Of a stretch of 43,253 nucleotides of DNA, positions 8,689 to 17,528 are shown piece after piece. The translations under genes and the position numbers were made by a program. Numbering within the stretch: position 1 is the stretch's first letter; the number at the start of each line of letters is the position of its first letter. The notes under the pieces are model-generated. The model had not been told where the DNA came from and made no database searches. It worked only from the letters and a program-made list of their open reading frames with translations. This DNA comes from Enterobacter sp. R1(2018) (GTDB taxonomy: Bacteria > Pseudomonadota > Gammaproteobacteria > Enterobacterales > Enterobacteriaceae). Location of the stretch: assembly GCF_003628475.1 (NCBI RefSeq), contig NZ_RCAA01000033.1, positions 12,556 to 55,808 of the forward strand, read 5' to 3'.

Positions 8689-9459
8689 TTAGCTGCGCAG
8701 ACCGCGACCGCGCTGGATCAGATACCAGCACAGCAGATAAAACGCGGCGATAAAGCCCACCAGCACCACTACGGTGAAGAGCAACGGAACGTCGCTGATG
8801 CCGAGAAAACCAAAGCGGAAGCCGCTAATCATATAGACGATTGGGTTGAGGTGCGACAGCGCCTGCCAGAACGGCGGCAGCAGCGTCAGCGAATAGAATA
8901 CCCCGCCCAGATAGGTCAGCGGCGTCAGCACGAAGGTGGGAATCAGGCTGATATCGTCAAACGTTTTGGCAAACACGGCGTTGAGTAATCCCGCCAGGGA
9001 GAACAGGACCGCTGTCAGCACCAGCGTCAGGGCGACAAATAGCCAGGAGTGGACATGGAACGGCACGAAGAACAGCGAAATCGCCGTCACCAGCACGCCC
9101 ACACACAGCCCGCGCGCCACGCCGCCGCCGACGTAGCCGGCGATAATAACGTGCGTAGGCACCGGCGCCACCAGCAGCTCTTCGATATTACGCTGGAACT
9201 TAGCACTGAAGAACGACGAGGCTACGTTTGCGTATGCGTTGGTGATCACCGCCATCATGATCAGCCCCGGGACGATAAACTGCATGTAGGTAAAACCGTG
9301 CATTTCGCCGATGCGCGAGCCGATCAGATTGCCGAAGATAATGAAATAAAGCGTCATGGTGATAACGGGCGGCACCAGAGTCTGAATCCAGATGCGGGTG
9401 AAACGGTGGATCTCCTTGGTCCAGATGCTTTTTAACGCCACCCAGTAAAGATGCATCAT
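8689..9459 (-). CDS. yadH: ABC-2 type exporter permease YadH
   Basis: This 256-residue inner membrane protein is the permease partner of YadG. Its hydrophobic blocks suggest six membrane helices, for example VITMTLYFIIFGNLI, FIVPGLIMMAVITNAY, LVTAISLFFVPF and VVVLVGFIAAFYLLCWYLI. The N-terminal amphipathic segment and the FQRNIEELLVAPV loop are typical of ABC-2 permeases, which carry the ATPase coupling helix in that loop. The start overlaps the yadG stop by 4 bp (ATGA at 9459-9456), so both are co-translated. The substrate is unknown; exporters of this type move drugs, lipids or glycans. Confidence 0.93.
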   Translation of the reverse strand: MMHLYWVALKSIWTKEIHRFTRIWIQTLVPPVITMTLYFIIFGNLIGSRIGEMHGFTYMQFIVPGLIMMAVITNAYANVASSFFSAKFQRNIEELLVAPVPTHVIIAGYVGGGVARGLCVGVLVTAISLFFVPFHVHSWLFVALTLVLTAVLFSLAGLLNAVFAKTFDDISLIPTFVLTPLTYLGGVFYSLTLLPPFWQALSHLNPIVYMISGFRFGFLGISDVPLLFTVVVLVGFIAAFYLLCWYLIQRGRGLRS

Positions 9460-10379
9460 GCGCGCTCTCCTGTTTTATTGACCAGCGTGACGAACAGCTC
9501 TTCCAGACGGTTGGCCTTGTTACGCATGCTTAATACCTGCACGCCCTGCGCGCTTAGCTGACTAAAGACGCTGTTGATGCCCTGCTCGCGCAGCACTTCC
9601 ACCTCAAGCGTCGAGGTATCCACCAGACGGTACTGGTAGCCGTCAAGCTTCGGCAGCGGGCTTTTTGGCGCGAGATCGAGAATAAAGGTTTCGGACTTCA
9701 GCTTGGAAAGCAGCGACTTCATTGAGGTATTCTCCACCAGCTCGCCGCTTTGAATAATGCCGATGTTGCGGCAGAGCATTTCAGCTTCTTCCAGGTAGTG
9801 GGTGGTCAAAATGATGGTGGTGCCTTTATCGTTAAGGTCTTTTAAAAAGCCCCACATGGAACGACGAAGCTCAATATCGACGCCCGCGGTTGGCTCATCA
9901 AGGATCAAGAGTTTAGGTTCATGCATCAGCGCCCTGGCAATCATCAGACGACGCTTCATGCCGCCTGATAACATGCGCGCACGTTCGTTGCGTTTTTCCC
10001 ACAGATCGAGCTGTTTTAAATATTTTTCGCTGCGCGCTATCGCTTCGCCGCGCTCAACGCCGTAATAGCCGGCCTGATGCACCACGATCTGCTGCACCGT
10101 CTCAAACGGATTGAAGTTAAACTCCTGCGGAACCAGCCCGAGCTGGCGCTTTGCATTCACCACGTCTTTTTGCAGGTCGTAACCAAACACGCGCACGCGG
10201 CCGGAGGTTTTATTTACCAGCGAGCTGATGATGCCGATGGTGGTAGACTTGCCCGCGCCGTTCGGGCCCAGCAAGGCGTAAAAATCCCCCGCCTCAACGC
10301 GAAGATCTATGCCGCGCAGGGCCTGTACGCCGCCGGGATAGGTTTTCGTGAGCTTTTCCAGTTCTAATGCAATGGTCAT
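9456..10379 (-). CDS. yadG: ABC exporter ATP-binding protein YadG
   Basis: This 307-residue ATPase pairs with YadH. It has Walker A GPNGAGKST, Q-loop VPQEFNFNP, signature LSGGMKRRL, Walker B LLILDEPTAGVD and the H-loop TTHYLEEAEML. The C-terminal 80 residues are the extension seen in drug-type ABC-2 ATPases. It starts at ATG 10379 behind AAAGGTAAC. The gene diverges from can across a 108-bp gap that must hold both promoters. Confidence 0.95.
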   Translation of the reverse strand: MTIALELEKLTKTYPGGVQALRGIDLRVEAGDFYALLGPNGAGKSTTIGIISSLVNKTSGRVRVFGYDLQKDVVNAKRQLGLVPQEFNFNPFETVQQIVVHQAGYYGVERGEAIARSEKYLKQLDLWEKRNERARMLSGGMKRRLMIARALMHEPKLLILDEPTAGVDIELRRSMWGFLKDLNDKGTTIILTTHYLEEAEMLCRNIGIIQSGELVENTSMKSLLSKLKSETFILDLAPKSPLPKLDGYQYRLVDTSTLEVEVLREQGINSVFSQLSAQGVQVLSMRNKANRLEELFVTLVNKTGERA

Positions 10380-10419
10380 TGTTTGGGGTTACCTTTCACG
10401 ATACAAATTTGTTAAGCAG

Positions 10420-10448
10420 TTTTAAAATTTATCGAGTTGCCCTATATT
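10420..10448 (+). promoter_or_regulatory. Weak candidate promoter for can
   Basis: TTTTAA at 10420-10425 and TATATT at 10443-10448 are 17 bp apart, about 40 bp upstream of the can start. The -35 is poor, so the call is tentative. Confidence 0.25.
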
Positions 10449-10487
10449 ACCTCAACGCACTTATTCGGTTACAGGTTGTTAACCTCC

Positions 10488-11168
10488 ATGAAAGATATAG
10501 ATACCCTCATCAGCAATAACCAGGTTTGGTCAAAACTGATGGAGGATGAAGACCCGGGCTTTTTTGAACGCCTGGCCCTGGCGCAAAAACCTCGTTTTCT
10601 GTGGATTGGCTGCTCGGATAGCCGCGTACCGGCTGAACGTCTGACCGGCCTTGAGCCCGGTGAGCTGTTTGTTCATCGCAACGTGGCGAATCTCGTTATC
10701 CATACCGATTTAAACTGCCTTTCCGTCGTGCAGTACGCGGTGGATGTGCTTGAAGTTGAACACATCATCATCTGCGGCCACTACGGCTGCGGCGGCGTTC
10801 AGGCGGCGGTTGAGAATCCGGATTTAGGCCTTATCAACAACTGGCTGCTGCACATCCGTGATATCTGGTTCAAACATAGCTCGCTGCTGGGAGAACTCCC
10901 GCAGGAACAGCGCCTTGATACCTTATGCGAACTGAACGTTATGGAGCAGGTGTATAACCTGGGCCACTCTACGATTATGCAATCCGCGTGGAAACGCGGG
11001 CAGAAAGTCACGGTTCACGGTTGGGCTTACGGTATTCACGACGGTCGCCTGCGCGATCTGGAAGTGACGGCAACCAGCCGCGAATCCCTTGAGCAGAGGT
11101 ATCGCAGCGGGATTTCAAACCTCAAGCTGACCCACAGCAGCCATAAGAATAGAGCGGTTTCCCAGTAA
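10488..11168 (+). CDS. can: Beta-class carbonic anhydrase 2
   Basis: Can interconverts CO2 and bicarbonate in the cytoplasm and supports growth in air. The zinc ligands of the beta class are present: Cys42, Asp44 in IGCSDSR, and His98/Cys101 in CGHYGCGG. The protein has 226 residues (E. coli 220), so the C-terminus is slightly extended. I chose ATG 10488 because homology starts at [15 protein letters not shown]; upstream in-frame codons from 10437 fall inside the promoter region. The ribosome binding site is poor (AACCTCC precedes the ATG). A terminator shared with hpt follows. Confidence 0.95.
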   Translation: MKDIDTLISNNQVWSKLMEDEDPGFFERLALAQKPRFLWIGCSDSRVPAERLTGLEPGELFVHRNVANLVIHTDLNCLSVVQYAVDVLEVEHIIICGHYGCGGVQAAVENPDLGLINNWLLHIRDIWFKHSSLLGELPQEQRLDTLCELNVMEQVYNLGHSTIMQSAWKRGQKVTVHGWAYGIHDGRLRDLEVTATSRESLEQRYRSGISNLKLTHSSHKNRAVSQ

Positions 11169-11178
11169 CACAGATAGC

Positions 11179-11206
11179 AAAAAGGGCCTTCACGGCCCTT
11201 TTTTTT
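11179..11206 (+). terminator. Bidirectional terminator between can and hpt
   Basis: AAAAAGGGCC at 11179-11188 pairs with GGCCCTTTTT at 11194-11203 over a TTCAC loop, with further T residues to 11206. It serves can (+) and hpt (-), which converge here. Confidence 0.92.
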
Positions 11207-11219
11207 CCCCTACGCTTAA

Positions 11220-11756
11220 CTATTCGTCCAGCAGAACGACTTTACCGACGTACGGCAGATGACGATAGCGCTGGGCATAGTCGATACCGTAGCCCACGAC
11301 GAACTCGTCAGGGATAGAGAAGCCGACCCATTCGACGTTGACGTCCACTTCGCGGCGCTCGGGTTTATCCAGTAACGTACAGATAGCCAGGGATTTTGGT
11401 TCGCGCAGGCTGAGAATTTCACGCACTTTGCTTAGCGTGTTGCCGGAATCGATGATGTCCTCAACAATCAGTACGTCTTTGCCGCGAATATCTTCATCAA
11501 GGTCTTTGAGGATTTTCACATCGCGGGTGGTAGACATGCCGCTGCCGTAGCTGGAGGCGGTCATGAAATCGACTTCGTGGGGCACCTGCACCTCACGGCA
11601 CAGGTCCGCCATAAACATAAACGAGCCGCGCAGCAGGCCAACCAGCACCATATCACTACCGCTGTCACGATAATGTTCGCTTATCAGGCGACCTAATTCA
11701 GCGATACGGGACTTGATCTCCGCTTCCGGGATCATCACTTCTACAGTATGTTTCAT
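11220..11756 (-). CDS. hpt: Hypoxanthine phosphoribosyltransferase
   Basis: Hpt salvages hypoxanthine (and guanine less well) to IMP using PRPP. The 178 residues match E. coli Hpt. The PRPP-binding signature [15 protein letters not shown] is intact, and GLLRGSFMF and the [22 protein letters not shown] loop are typical. I chose the ATG at 11756 ([14 protein letters not shown]). An in-frame ATG four codons earlier (11768) is an alternative; neither has a good Shine-Dalgarno. Confidence 0.95.
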   Translation of the reverse strand: MKHTVEVMIPEAEIKSRIAELGRLISEHYRDSGSDMVLVGLLRGSFMFMADLCREVQVPHEVDFMTASSYGSGMSTTRDVKILKDLDEDIRGKDVLIVEDIIDSGNTLSKVREILSLREPKSLAICTLLDKPERREVDVNVEWVGFSIPDEFVVGYGIDYAQRYRHLPYVGKVVLLDE

Positions 11757-11833
11757 ATCTATAACCATATGATTTAAAAACAAATCATTTAATGTCGGCG
11801 CAGCGTTATCCAACACAAAATATTCAGGCCAGC

Positions 11834-11843
11834 AGTATAACAG
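11834..11843 (-). promoter_or_regulatory. Candidate extended -10 promoter for hpt
   Basis: On the minus strand TGTTATACT gives an extended -10 (TG-N-TATACT, the -10 at 11839-11834), about 75 bp upstream of the hpt start. The -35 region is poor, which is normal for extended -10 promoters. Confidence 0.4.
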
Positions 11844-11884
11844 CAAAACGCAGTTGCATGGGCTTTCGCTAAAAAAGCCATTTA

Positions 11885-11900
11885 TGTGATGTGAGTCACA
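11885..11900 (+). promoter_or_regulatory. CRP-binding site in the hpt-gcd gap
   Basis: TGTGA-N6-TCACA occurs at 11885-11900 and is an exact match to both half-sites of the CRP consensus. A TATAAT lies 12 bp downstream at 11913-11918, so bound CRP would cover the gcd -35 region. That fits the negative cAMP-CRP control reported for E. coli gcd. It could also act on hpt, whose start is about 130 bp away on the other strand. Confidence 0.8.
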
Positions 11901-11912
11901 CTTGTTAATAAC

Positions 11913-11918
11913 TATAAT
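11913..11918 (+). promoter_or_regulatory. -10 element of the gcd promoter
   Basis: A consensus TATAAT lies 34 bp upstream of the gcd GTG. The matching -35 position overlaps the right half of the CRP site and is not a good hexamer. Confidence 0.55.
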
Positions 11919-11952
11919 TAACTGCTATCAAACTTTTAAGAGCGTGATAATT

Positions 11953-14334
11953 GTGAAAATAAATAACTCAGAAAGGCGTGTCTTCACGACCTTATCGGCC
12001 CTGTTTGCGGTGCTTACCGGGCTTTATTTACTTATTGGCGGGATATGGTTAGTGGCAATTGGTGGGTCATATTACTACCCAATTGCCGGGGTGGTGATGC
12101 TTGTCACCGCATGGTTACTTTGGCAACGTAAAGTCCTGGCGCTGTGGGTTTATGCCGCGTTGCTGCTTTGCACCCTCGCATGGTCGGTCTGGGAAGTTGG
12201 TTTTGACTTCTGGGCGCTTACGCCGCGTTTGGATGTGCTGTTCTTCTTTGGCGTGTGGCTGCTGCTGCCCTTTGTCTATCGCCAGTTCATTCTGCCTTCC
12301 GCAGGCGCCGCGCCGGCATTAGGCGCCGTTCTGGCCATTACCGTGGTAGCTCTTATCTGGGCGGTGTTTAACGATCCGCAGGAAATTAACGGCACGCTCA
12401 GCGCAGAGGCCACCGCCGCTGCCGCACCGGCCTCCACCATTCCTGACGCCGACTGGCCTGCTTACGGCCGTAATCAGGAAGGCCAACGCTACTCTCCGTT
12501 AAAACAGATCAACGATAAAAACGTCGGTCAGCTGAAAGAGGCCTGGTCATTCCAGACCGGCGATGTGAAGCGTCCAACCGATCCGGGCGAAATCACCAAC
12601 GAAGTTACCCCGATTAAAATCCGCGACACGCTTTACCTGTGTACCGCGCACCAGCAGCTGTTTGCGCTGGATGCCGCTACCGGCAAGCAGAAGTGGAAAT
12701 TCGATCCGCGTCTGGATACCAATCCTTCGTTCCAGCACGTGACCTGTCGTGGCGTTTCCTATCATGAAGCTACGGCGGATAACGCCAGCCCGGACGTGGT
12801 TTCAGACTGTCCGCGCCGTATCATTCTTCCAGTGAACGACGGCCGCGTGTTTGCCCTGAACGCTGATAACGGTCAGCTGTGCGAAAGCTTTGCCAACAAA
12901 GGCATTCTGAACCTGCAAACGAATATGCCGGTCACCACGCCTGGCATGTACGAGCCGACCTCGCCGCCAATCATTACTGATAAAGTAATAGTGATTGCGG
13001 GTGCGGTAACGGATAACTACTCTACCCGCGAGCCGTCCGGCGTTATTCGTGGATTTGACGTCAACAGCGGTAAACTGCTGTGGGCATTCGATCCGGGCGC
13101 GAAAGACCCGAATGCGATTCCGGACGATGAGCATCACTTCACCATCAACTCACCTAACTCCTGGGCGCCGGCTGCGTACGATGCCAAACTGGATCTGGTG
13201 TATCTGCCGATGGGCGTGACCACGCCGGATATCTGGGGCGGCAACCGTACGCCTGAGCAGGAACGTTATGCCAGCAGCATCCTGGCGCTTAACGCGACCA
13301 CAGGTAAACTGGCCTGGTCTTATCAAACCGTGCACCACGATCTGTGGGACATGGATATGCCTTCCCAGCCGACCCTTGCGGATATCACCGACAAGAACGG
13401 CAACACCGTTCCGGTAATTTACGCGCCGGCGAAAACCGGCAACATCTTTGTGCTGGACCGTCGTGACGGCAAGCTGGTTGTGCCAGCGCCGGAAAAACCG
13501 GTGCCGCAGGGCGCAGCGAAAGGCGACCACGTTACCCCAACCCAGCCGTTCTCCGATCTGAGCTTCCGTCCGAAGAAAGATCTAAGCGGCGCGGATATGT
13601 GGGGCGCGACCCTCTACGATCAGATGGTCTGCCGCATTATCTTCCACAAACTGCGTTATGAAGGCATCTTCACCCCGCCGTCTGAACAGGGTACGCTGGT
13701 GTTCCCTGGCAACCTGGGGATGTTCGAATGGGGCGGTATTTCCGTCGATCCGAACCGTCAGGTGGCTATTGCCAACCCGATGGCGCTGCCGTTTGTCTCC
13801 CGCCTGATGCCGCGCGGCCCGGGCAACCCGATGGAGCCGCCTGCAGCAGGACAGGGCACCGGTTCTGAGGTAGGTATTCAGCCGCAGTACGGCGTGCCTT
13901 ATGGCGTAACGCTCAACCCGTTCCTCTCTCCGTTCGGCTTACCTTGTAAGCAACCGGCGTGGGGCTATATCTCTGCGGTGGATCTGAAAACCAACGAAGT
14001 GGTGTGGAAAAAACGTATCGGTACCGTGCGCGACAGCTCGCCGCTTCCGCTGCCGTTTAAGATGGGGATGCCGATGCTGGGCGGTCCGATTTCCACCGCG
14101 GGCAACGTACTGTTCATTGGGGCGACCGCAGATAATTACCTGCGCGCGTACAATATGAGCAACGGTGAAAAACTGTGGGAAGCGCGTCTGCCGGCCGGTG
14201 GCCAGGCAACGCCGATGACTTATGAAGTGAACGGTAAACAGTACGTCGTGATTTCCGCAGGCGGCCACGGCTCCTTCGGCACGAAGATGGGCGATTATAT
14301 CGTCGCCTATGCTTTACCGGACGACGCTAAGTAA
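11953..14334 (+). CDS. gcd: PQQ-dependent membrane glucose dehydrogenase
   Basis: Gcd oxidises glucose to gluconolactone in the periplasm and passes electrons to ubiquinone. The protein has 793 residues (E. coli 796). Residues 1-140 hold about five membrane helices. The rest is an eight-bladed quinoprotein propeller with repeated tryptophan-docking motifs such as LFALDAATGKQKW, GKLLWAFDPG, GKLAWSYQTVHHD and EVVWKKRIG. I chose the GTG at 11953 (AAGAG about 10 nt upstream); codons from 11902 fall in the promoter. PQQ must be made elsewhere in the genome or taken up; no pqq gene is here. Confidence 0.95.
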   Translation: MKINNSERRVFTTLSALFAVLTGLYLLIGGIWLVAIGGSYYYPIAGVVMLVTAWLLWQRKVLALWVYAALLLCTLAWSVWEVGFDFWALTPRLDVLFFFGVWLLLPFVYRQFILPSAGAAPALGAVLAITVVALIWAVFNDPQEINGTLSAEATAAAAPASTIPDADWPAYGRNQEGQRYSPLKQINDKNVGQLKEAWSFQTGDVKRPTDPGEITNEVTPIKIRDTLYLCTAHQQLFALDAATGKQKWKFDPRLDTNPSFQHVTCRGVSYHEATADNASPDVVSDCPRRIILPVNDGRVFALNADNGQLCESFANKGILNLQTNMPVTTPGMYEPTSPPIITDKVIVIAGAVTDNYSTREPSGVIRGFDVNSGKLLWAFDPGAKDPNAIPDDEHHFTINSPNSWAPAAYDAKLDLVYLPMGVTTPDIWGGNRTPEQERYASSILALNATTGKLAWSYQTVHHDLWDMDMPSQPTLADITDKNGNTVPVIYAPAKTGNIFVLDRRDGKLVVPAPEKPVPQGAAKGDHVTPTQPFSDLSFRPKKDLSGADMWGATLYDQMVCRIIFHKLRYEGIFTPPSEQGTLVFPGNLGMFEWGGISVDPNRQVAIANPMALPFVSRLMPRGPGNPMEPPAAGQGTGSEVGIQPQYGVPYGVTLNPFLSPFGLPCKQPAWGYISAVDLKTNEVVWKKRIGTVRDSSPLPLPFKMGMPMLGGPISTAGNVLFIGATADNYLRAYNMSNGEKLWEARLPAGGQATPMTYEVNGKQYVVISAGGHGSFGTKMGDYIVAYALPDDAK

Positions 14335-14341
14335 TATAAAA

Positions 14342-14369
14342 GCGGCTAAGCGCAGACGCGCTTAGCCGC
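14342..14369. repeat. Perfect 12-bp inverted repeat after gcd
   Basis: GCGGCTAAGCGC at 14342-14353 and GCGCTTAGCCGC at 14358-14369 are perfect complements with a 4-nt loop. It begins 7 bp after the gcd stop. There is no T-run, so it is more like an RNA-stabilising or REP-type palindrome than a terminator. Confidence 0.75.
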
Positions 14370-14393
14370 CCTGCTCTTCATTTGTTTGCATGA

Positions 14394-14425
14394 TGTCGGA
14401 TGGCGCTACGCTTAGCCGACCTACA
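14394..14425. repeat. REP-like palindromic element
   Basis: The stretch has the REP layout: GTCGGATGGCGCTACGCTTA followed by GCCGACCTACA. Imperfect arms (GTCGG/CCGAC and TGGCG/CGCTTA) flank a short centre, and the CCTAC tail is typical of enterobacterial REPs. It lies between two other palindromes, as in mosaic BIME elements. I saw no second copy in this window. Confidence 0.65.
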
Positions 14426-14453
14426 GATGAACTGCGGCAAACCAAACCTAAGG

Positions 14454-14485
14454 GCGGATAAGCGCCAGCGCTTATCCGCTTTTTT
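14454..14485 (+). terminator. Terminator between gcd and cueO
   Basis: GCGGATAAGCGC at 14454-14465 pairs perfectly with GCGCTTATCCGC at 14468-14479, followed by T6 at 14480-14485. It terminates gcd (+). It abuts the cueO stop (14484-14486, minus strand), so the same stem also forms at the cueO 3' end. Confidence 0.85.
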
Positions 14486-16043
14486 ACGCCACCGTAAACC
14501 CGAGCATCATACCGGTATCTTCGTGCTCAAGCAGATGGCAGTGCGCCATATAGGCATGCTCCCTCGACGCCAGATTATCAAAGCGAACCAGCACCTCGCT
14601 GCGTCCGCCTTCTACATGAACCGTATCCTTCCAGCCCTGACGATGGGCGGCGACCGGCTGGCCGTTTTCGCTCAGAATACGGAACTGCGTGCCGTGAATA
14701 TGGAACGGGTGCAGCATCATGTCGCCTTCGCCCGAGAGGGTCCATTTCTCGTATTGCCCCTTAACGACCGCAAAAGCGGGCTCGTTCATTTCAAAGGCCT
14801 TGCCGTTAATCCTGTTGGCGTTATGGAAGTCAAATCCCTGCCCTCCTTTCCCATGCGCCATGGCACCATGATGCATTCCCTGCATGTTGCCGTGTCCGGC
14901 CATGCTCATGCCCGCCATCGCCTGCTGGCCGTACTTATCCGTCAGCGCCTGCATACCCATCATATCGAGCATCGGATCCATCGTTAGCTGCAGCAGGCGT
15001 TGGTTTAGACCTTCATGCGCAGGCAGCGCGGGCATCTTCGCCAACCTGTCCGGCAGCGTGCCCGAAGCGGCAATACGCAGCGGCTGGATACGCGCAACCG
15101 GCGCTGGCTTATCGAAAGGCGCGACGGTCATGCCCATCTGTTTGACGGGCAGCGTGACGATATCAAAAGGCCTGCCGTCGCTGGTATCCACCAGCACCTC
15201 GAAGCGTTCGCCCGTCAGCATCGGCAGCTCGGTAACCCTGACCGGCTCGGCCAGCAGGCCGCCGTCGCTGGCAATCACGTATAAAGGACGATTGTCGCTG
15301 GCGGCGATGTTCAGGGAACGGGCGTTACAGCCGTTCAGCAGGCGCAGGCGCAGCCAGCCGCGCGGGTTGGCATGCTGCGGATAGCTCACGCCGTTGCACA
15401 GCAGGGTATCACCAAACCAGCCCACCGCGGCGCTTATCAGGTCCAGCTGGTAATCAATCTGTCCGTCCGCGGAAAAACGTTTGTCCTGAATAATCAGCGG
15501 AACATCGTCAATGCCCCACTGCTTTGGCAGCATCAGCTGGCGGCTTTCGGTGTCTTCAATTAACACCAGCCCTGCAAGGCCCATGGCCACCTGATGGCCG
15601 GTTTTACCGTGCTGATGAGGATGGAACCAGCACGTCGCCGCCCGCTGATGCGGGGTAAAAGTGACGCTGCGCTTGCCGCCTGCGGCAATCACGCCCTGCG
15701 GGCCGCCGTCGACTTCGCCCGGGACCTCCAGTCCATGCCAGTGCACCGTAGTGTCTTCAGCCAGGCTATTATAGATATCAACGGTAACAGCTTCGTTCTG
15801 CGTAAGCCGCAGGGCGGGACCGAGCAGATTGCCGTTGTATCCCCAGGTGGTGGCAGAGTTTGCCCCAAAAGCGGTCTTGCCGGACTGCACGGTTAAGCGG
15901 ATGCTGTTTCTGGCATCCGGCACGAGTAAATCAGGGATGGGTAAAACGGGGAGATCCGCCGCCAGCGCCGCACGGCTCCAGAGCGGCAGCGCGCTGAACG
16001 CGCCGACGGCGGCGGAATATTTTAAGAAATCACGACGATGCAT
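14484..16043 (-). CDS. cueO: Multicopper oxidase CueO
   Basis: CueO oxidises toxic Cu(I) in the periplasm. The protein has 519 residues. It begins with a twin-arginine signal ([20 protein letters not shown]...AALA). All four copper-ligand blocks are present: [21 protein letters not shown] and [14 protein letters not shown] Met/His-rich insert near residues 350-395 ([20 protein letters not shown]) corresponds to the Cu(I)-binding segment of E. coli CueO. The ATG at 16043 has AAGGA about 8 nt upstream. The frame is open farther upstream, but that part contains the promoter, so longer starts are ruled out. It lies opposite yacC. Confidence 0.96.
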   Translation of the reverse strand: MHRRDFLKYSAAVGAFSALPLWSRAALAADLPVLPIPDLLVPDARNSIRLTVQSGKTAFGANSATTWGYNGNLLGPALRLTQNEAVTVDIYNSLAEDTTVHWHGLEVPGEVDGGPQGVIAAGGKRSVTFTPHQRAATCWFHPHQHGKTGHQVAMGLAGLVLIEDTESRQLMLPKQWGIDDVPLIIQDKRFSADGQIDYQLDLISAAVGWFGDTLLCNGVSYPQHANPRGWLRLRLLNGCNARSLNIAASDNRPLYVIASDGGLLAEPVRVTELPMLTGERFEVLVDTSDGRPFDIVTLPVKQMGMTVAPFDKPAPVARIQPLRIAASGTLPDRLAKMPALPAHEGLNQRLLQLTMDPMLDMMGMQALTDKYGQQAMAGMSMAGHGNMQGMHHGAMAHGKGGQGFDFHNANRINGKAFEMNEPAFAVVKGQYEKWTLSGEGDMMLHPFHIHGTQFRILSENGQPVAAHRQGWKDTVHVEGGRSEVLVRFDNLASREHAYMAHCHLLEHEDTGMMLGFTVA

Positions 16044-16077
16044 ATTCAAGTCCTTCAGGTCAGCAGGCGTGTCCGTG

Positions 16078-16108
16078 AGCATAAACCTTTCCCCAACGGG
16101 AAGGTCAA
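16078..16108 (-). promoter_or_regulatory. CueR-dependent promoter of cueO
   Basis: On the minus strand TTGACC (16108-16103) and TATGCT (16083-16078) are separated by 19 bp. The spacer TTCCCGTTGGGGAAAGGTT contains an imperfect dyad (CTTCCC/GGGAAAGG). An overlong 19-bp spacer with a central dyad is the hallmark of MerR-family promoters, and the CCTTCCC..GGGGAAAGG arms are like known CueR boxes at copA and cueO. It lies 35 bp upstream of the cueO start. Confidence 0.88.
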
Positions 16109-16188
16109 GTTTGCGGCAGATAATAAATCTCGTCGTGGTCCAATTAACTGTGATAACGTTTCGCATCTGATAAAAAGTGGTAGACGTG

Positions 16189-16536
16189 ATGAAGATGGGA
16201 GTTAGGGCGTTAATGTTGGGTGTTTTGCTGGCCTTTTCCACCAGCAGTCAGGCACTTAGCGAATCCGAAGCAGAAGATATGGCCGATCTGACTGCGGTGT
16301 TTGTGTTTCTGAAAAATGATTGCGGCTATCAAAACCTCCCTAACGGACAGATTCGTCGCGCGCTGGTCTTTTTTGCTCAGCAAAACCAGTGGGATTTAAG
16401 CAACTACGATAGCTTCAACATGAAGGCTTTGGGCGAGGACAGCTACCGCGATCTGAGCGGCATCGCCATCCCGACGGCAAACAAATGTAAATCGTTGGCC
16501 CGTGACTCTTTAAGCCTGCTCGCCTACGTTAAGTAA
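16189..16536 (+). CDS. yacC: Exported small protein YacC (PulS/OutS-like)
   Basis: This 115-residue protein matches E. coli YacC in length. It has a clear signal peptide ([22 protein letters not shown]) followed by the mature start [12 protein letters not shown]. Two mature cysteines (DCGYQ and NKCKS) could form a disulfide. From memory, the family is grouped with type II secretion pilotins (PulS/OutS), but no secretin gene is nearby and there is no lipobox cysteine, so the role is unknown. I chose ATG 16189; GTG 16177 and ATG 16195 are alternatives. It diverges from cueO. Confidence 0.87.
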   Translation: MKMGVRALMLGVLLAFSTSSQALSESEAEDMADLTAVFVFLKNDCGYQNLPNGQIRRALVFFAQQNQWDLSNYDSFNMKALGEDSYRDLSGIAIPTANKCKSLARDSLSLLAYVK

Positions 16537-16564
16537 TCCGTCTTCCTCAAGCCTCTGCTGAAAT

Positions 16565-16588
16565 AATAGCCGTGCATAGGCGGCTATT
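16565..16588 (+). other. Hairpin between yacC and speE
   Basis: AATAGCCG at 16565-16572 pairs perfectly with CGGCTATT at 16581-16588 over an 8-nt loop, then GTTGG. It may be a weak yacC terminator or part of the speE leader. No strong T-tract follows. Confidence 0.5.
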
Positions 16589-16644
16589 GTTGGCTATCAT
16601 GTTGCGCCCATTTTTCAAGGGTGTTAACGAAGAGGTGTAGGCCC

Positions 16645-17511
16645 ATGACCGATAAAAAAGTGTGGCGCGAAACGCTGCATGAAAATTTTGGCCAGTACTT
16701 TGCCATCGACAACGTGCTGTATCACGAGAAGACGGAACACCAGGATCTGGTTATCTTCGAGAACGCCGCTTTTGGGCGCGTGATGGCGTTAGATGGCGTG
16801 GTGCAAACCACCGAACGCGACGAGTTCATTTACCATGAAATGATGACCCACGTTCCGCTGCTGGCCCACGGCCAGGCGAAGCACGTGCTGATTATCGGCG
16901 GCGGCGATGGCGCGATGCTGCGTGAAGTCACGCGACATAAAAGCATTGAAAGCATCACCATGGTGGAGATCGATGCGGGCGTAGTGTCGTTTTGCCGCCG
17001 GTATCTGCCGAACCATAACGCCGGCAGCTACGACGATCCGCGCTTTAAGCTGGTTATCGACGACGGCGTTAATTTTGTTAACCAGACCTCGCAAACCTTT
17101 GACGTGATTATTTCCGACTGCACCGACCCCATCGGTCCGGGTGAAAGTCTGTTTACCTCCGCGTTTTACGAAGGGTGCAAACGCTGCCTGAACCCCGGCG
17201 GGATTTTTGTGGCGCAAAACGGCGTGTGCTTCCTGCAGCAGGATGAAGCCATCGACAGCCACCGCAAACTGGGCCACTACTTTGCAGATGTAAGCTTTTA
17301 CCAGGCGGCGATCCCTACCTATTTCGGCGGCATCATGACCTTTGCCTGGGCGACGGATAACCCCGAACTTCGCCAACTGAGCGCCGAAACCATCCAGAAG
17401 CGTTGCCAAAAAGCCGGCATTAGCTGCCGCTATTACAACCCGGCAATCCACACGGCGGCGTTCGCTTTGCCGCAGTATTTACAAGATGCGCTGGCCAGCC
17501 AGTCATCCTAA
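16645..17511 (+). CDS. speE: Spermidine synthase
   Basis: SpeE transfers the aminopropyl group from decarboxylated S-adenosylmethionine to putrescine. The 288 residues match E. coli SpeE. The Rossmann motif [11 protein letters not shown], the acidic loop MVEIDAGV, the DDG at about residues 138-140 and the catalytic region [14 protein letters not shown] are all present. The ATG at 16645 has AGAGGTG 7 nt upstream. It forms an operon with speD, which makes its aminopropyl donor; the stop codon overlaps the speD Shine-Dalgarno. Confidence 0.97.
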   Translation: MTDKKVWRETLHENFGQYFAIDNVLYHEKTEHQDLVIFENAAFGRVMALDGVVQTTERDEFIYHEMMTHVPLLAHGQAKHVLIIGGGDGAMLREVTRHKSIESITMVEIDAGVVSFCRRYLPNHNAGSYDDPRFKLVIDDGVNFVNQTSQTFDVIISDCTDPIGPGESLFTSAFYEGCKRCLNPGGIFVAQNGVCFLQQDEAIDSHRKLGHYFADVSFYQAAIPTYFGGIMTFAWATDNPELRQLSAETIQKRCQKAGISCRYYNPAIHTAAFALPQYLQDALASQSS

Positions 17512-17528
17512 GGAGGTGATAAAAATTG
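17509..17528 (+). promoter_or_regulatory. Complete Shine-Dalgarno and UUG start of speD
   Basis: TAAGGAGGTGA at 17509-17519 is complementary to the full 11-nt anti-Shine-Dalgarno end of 16S rRNA. Its first three bases are the speE stop codon. The speD start is TTG at 17526, 6 nt after the match. The only start that gives the conserved N-terminus [15 protein letters not shown] is this TTG. Confidence 0.9.

Noticed and set aside
16044-16241. Longer cueO start
   Set aside because: The upstream codons include the CueR promoter, so they would not be transcribed.
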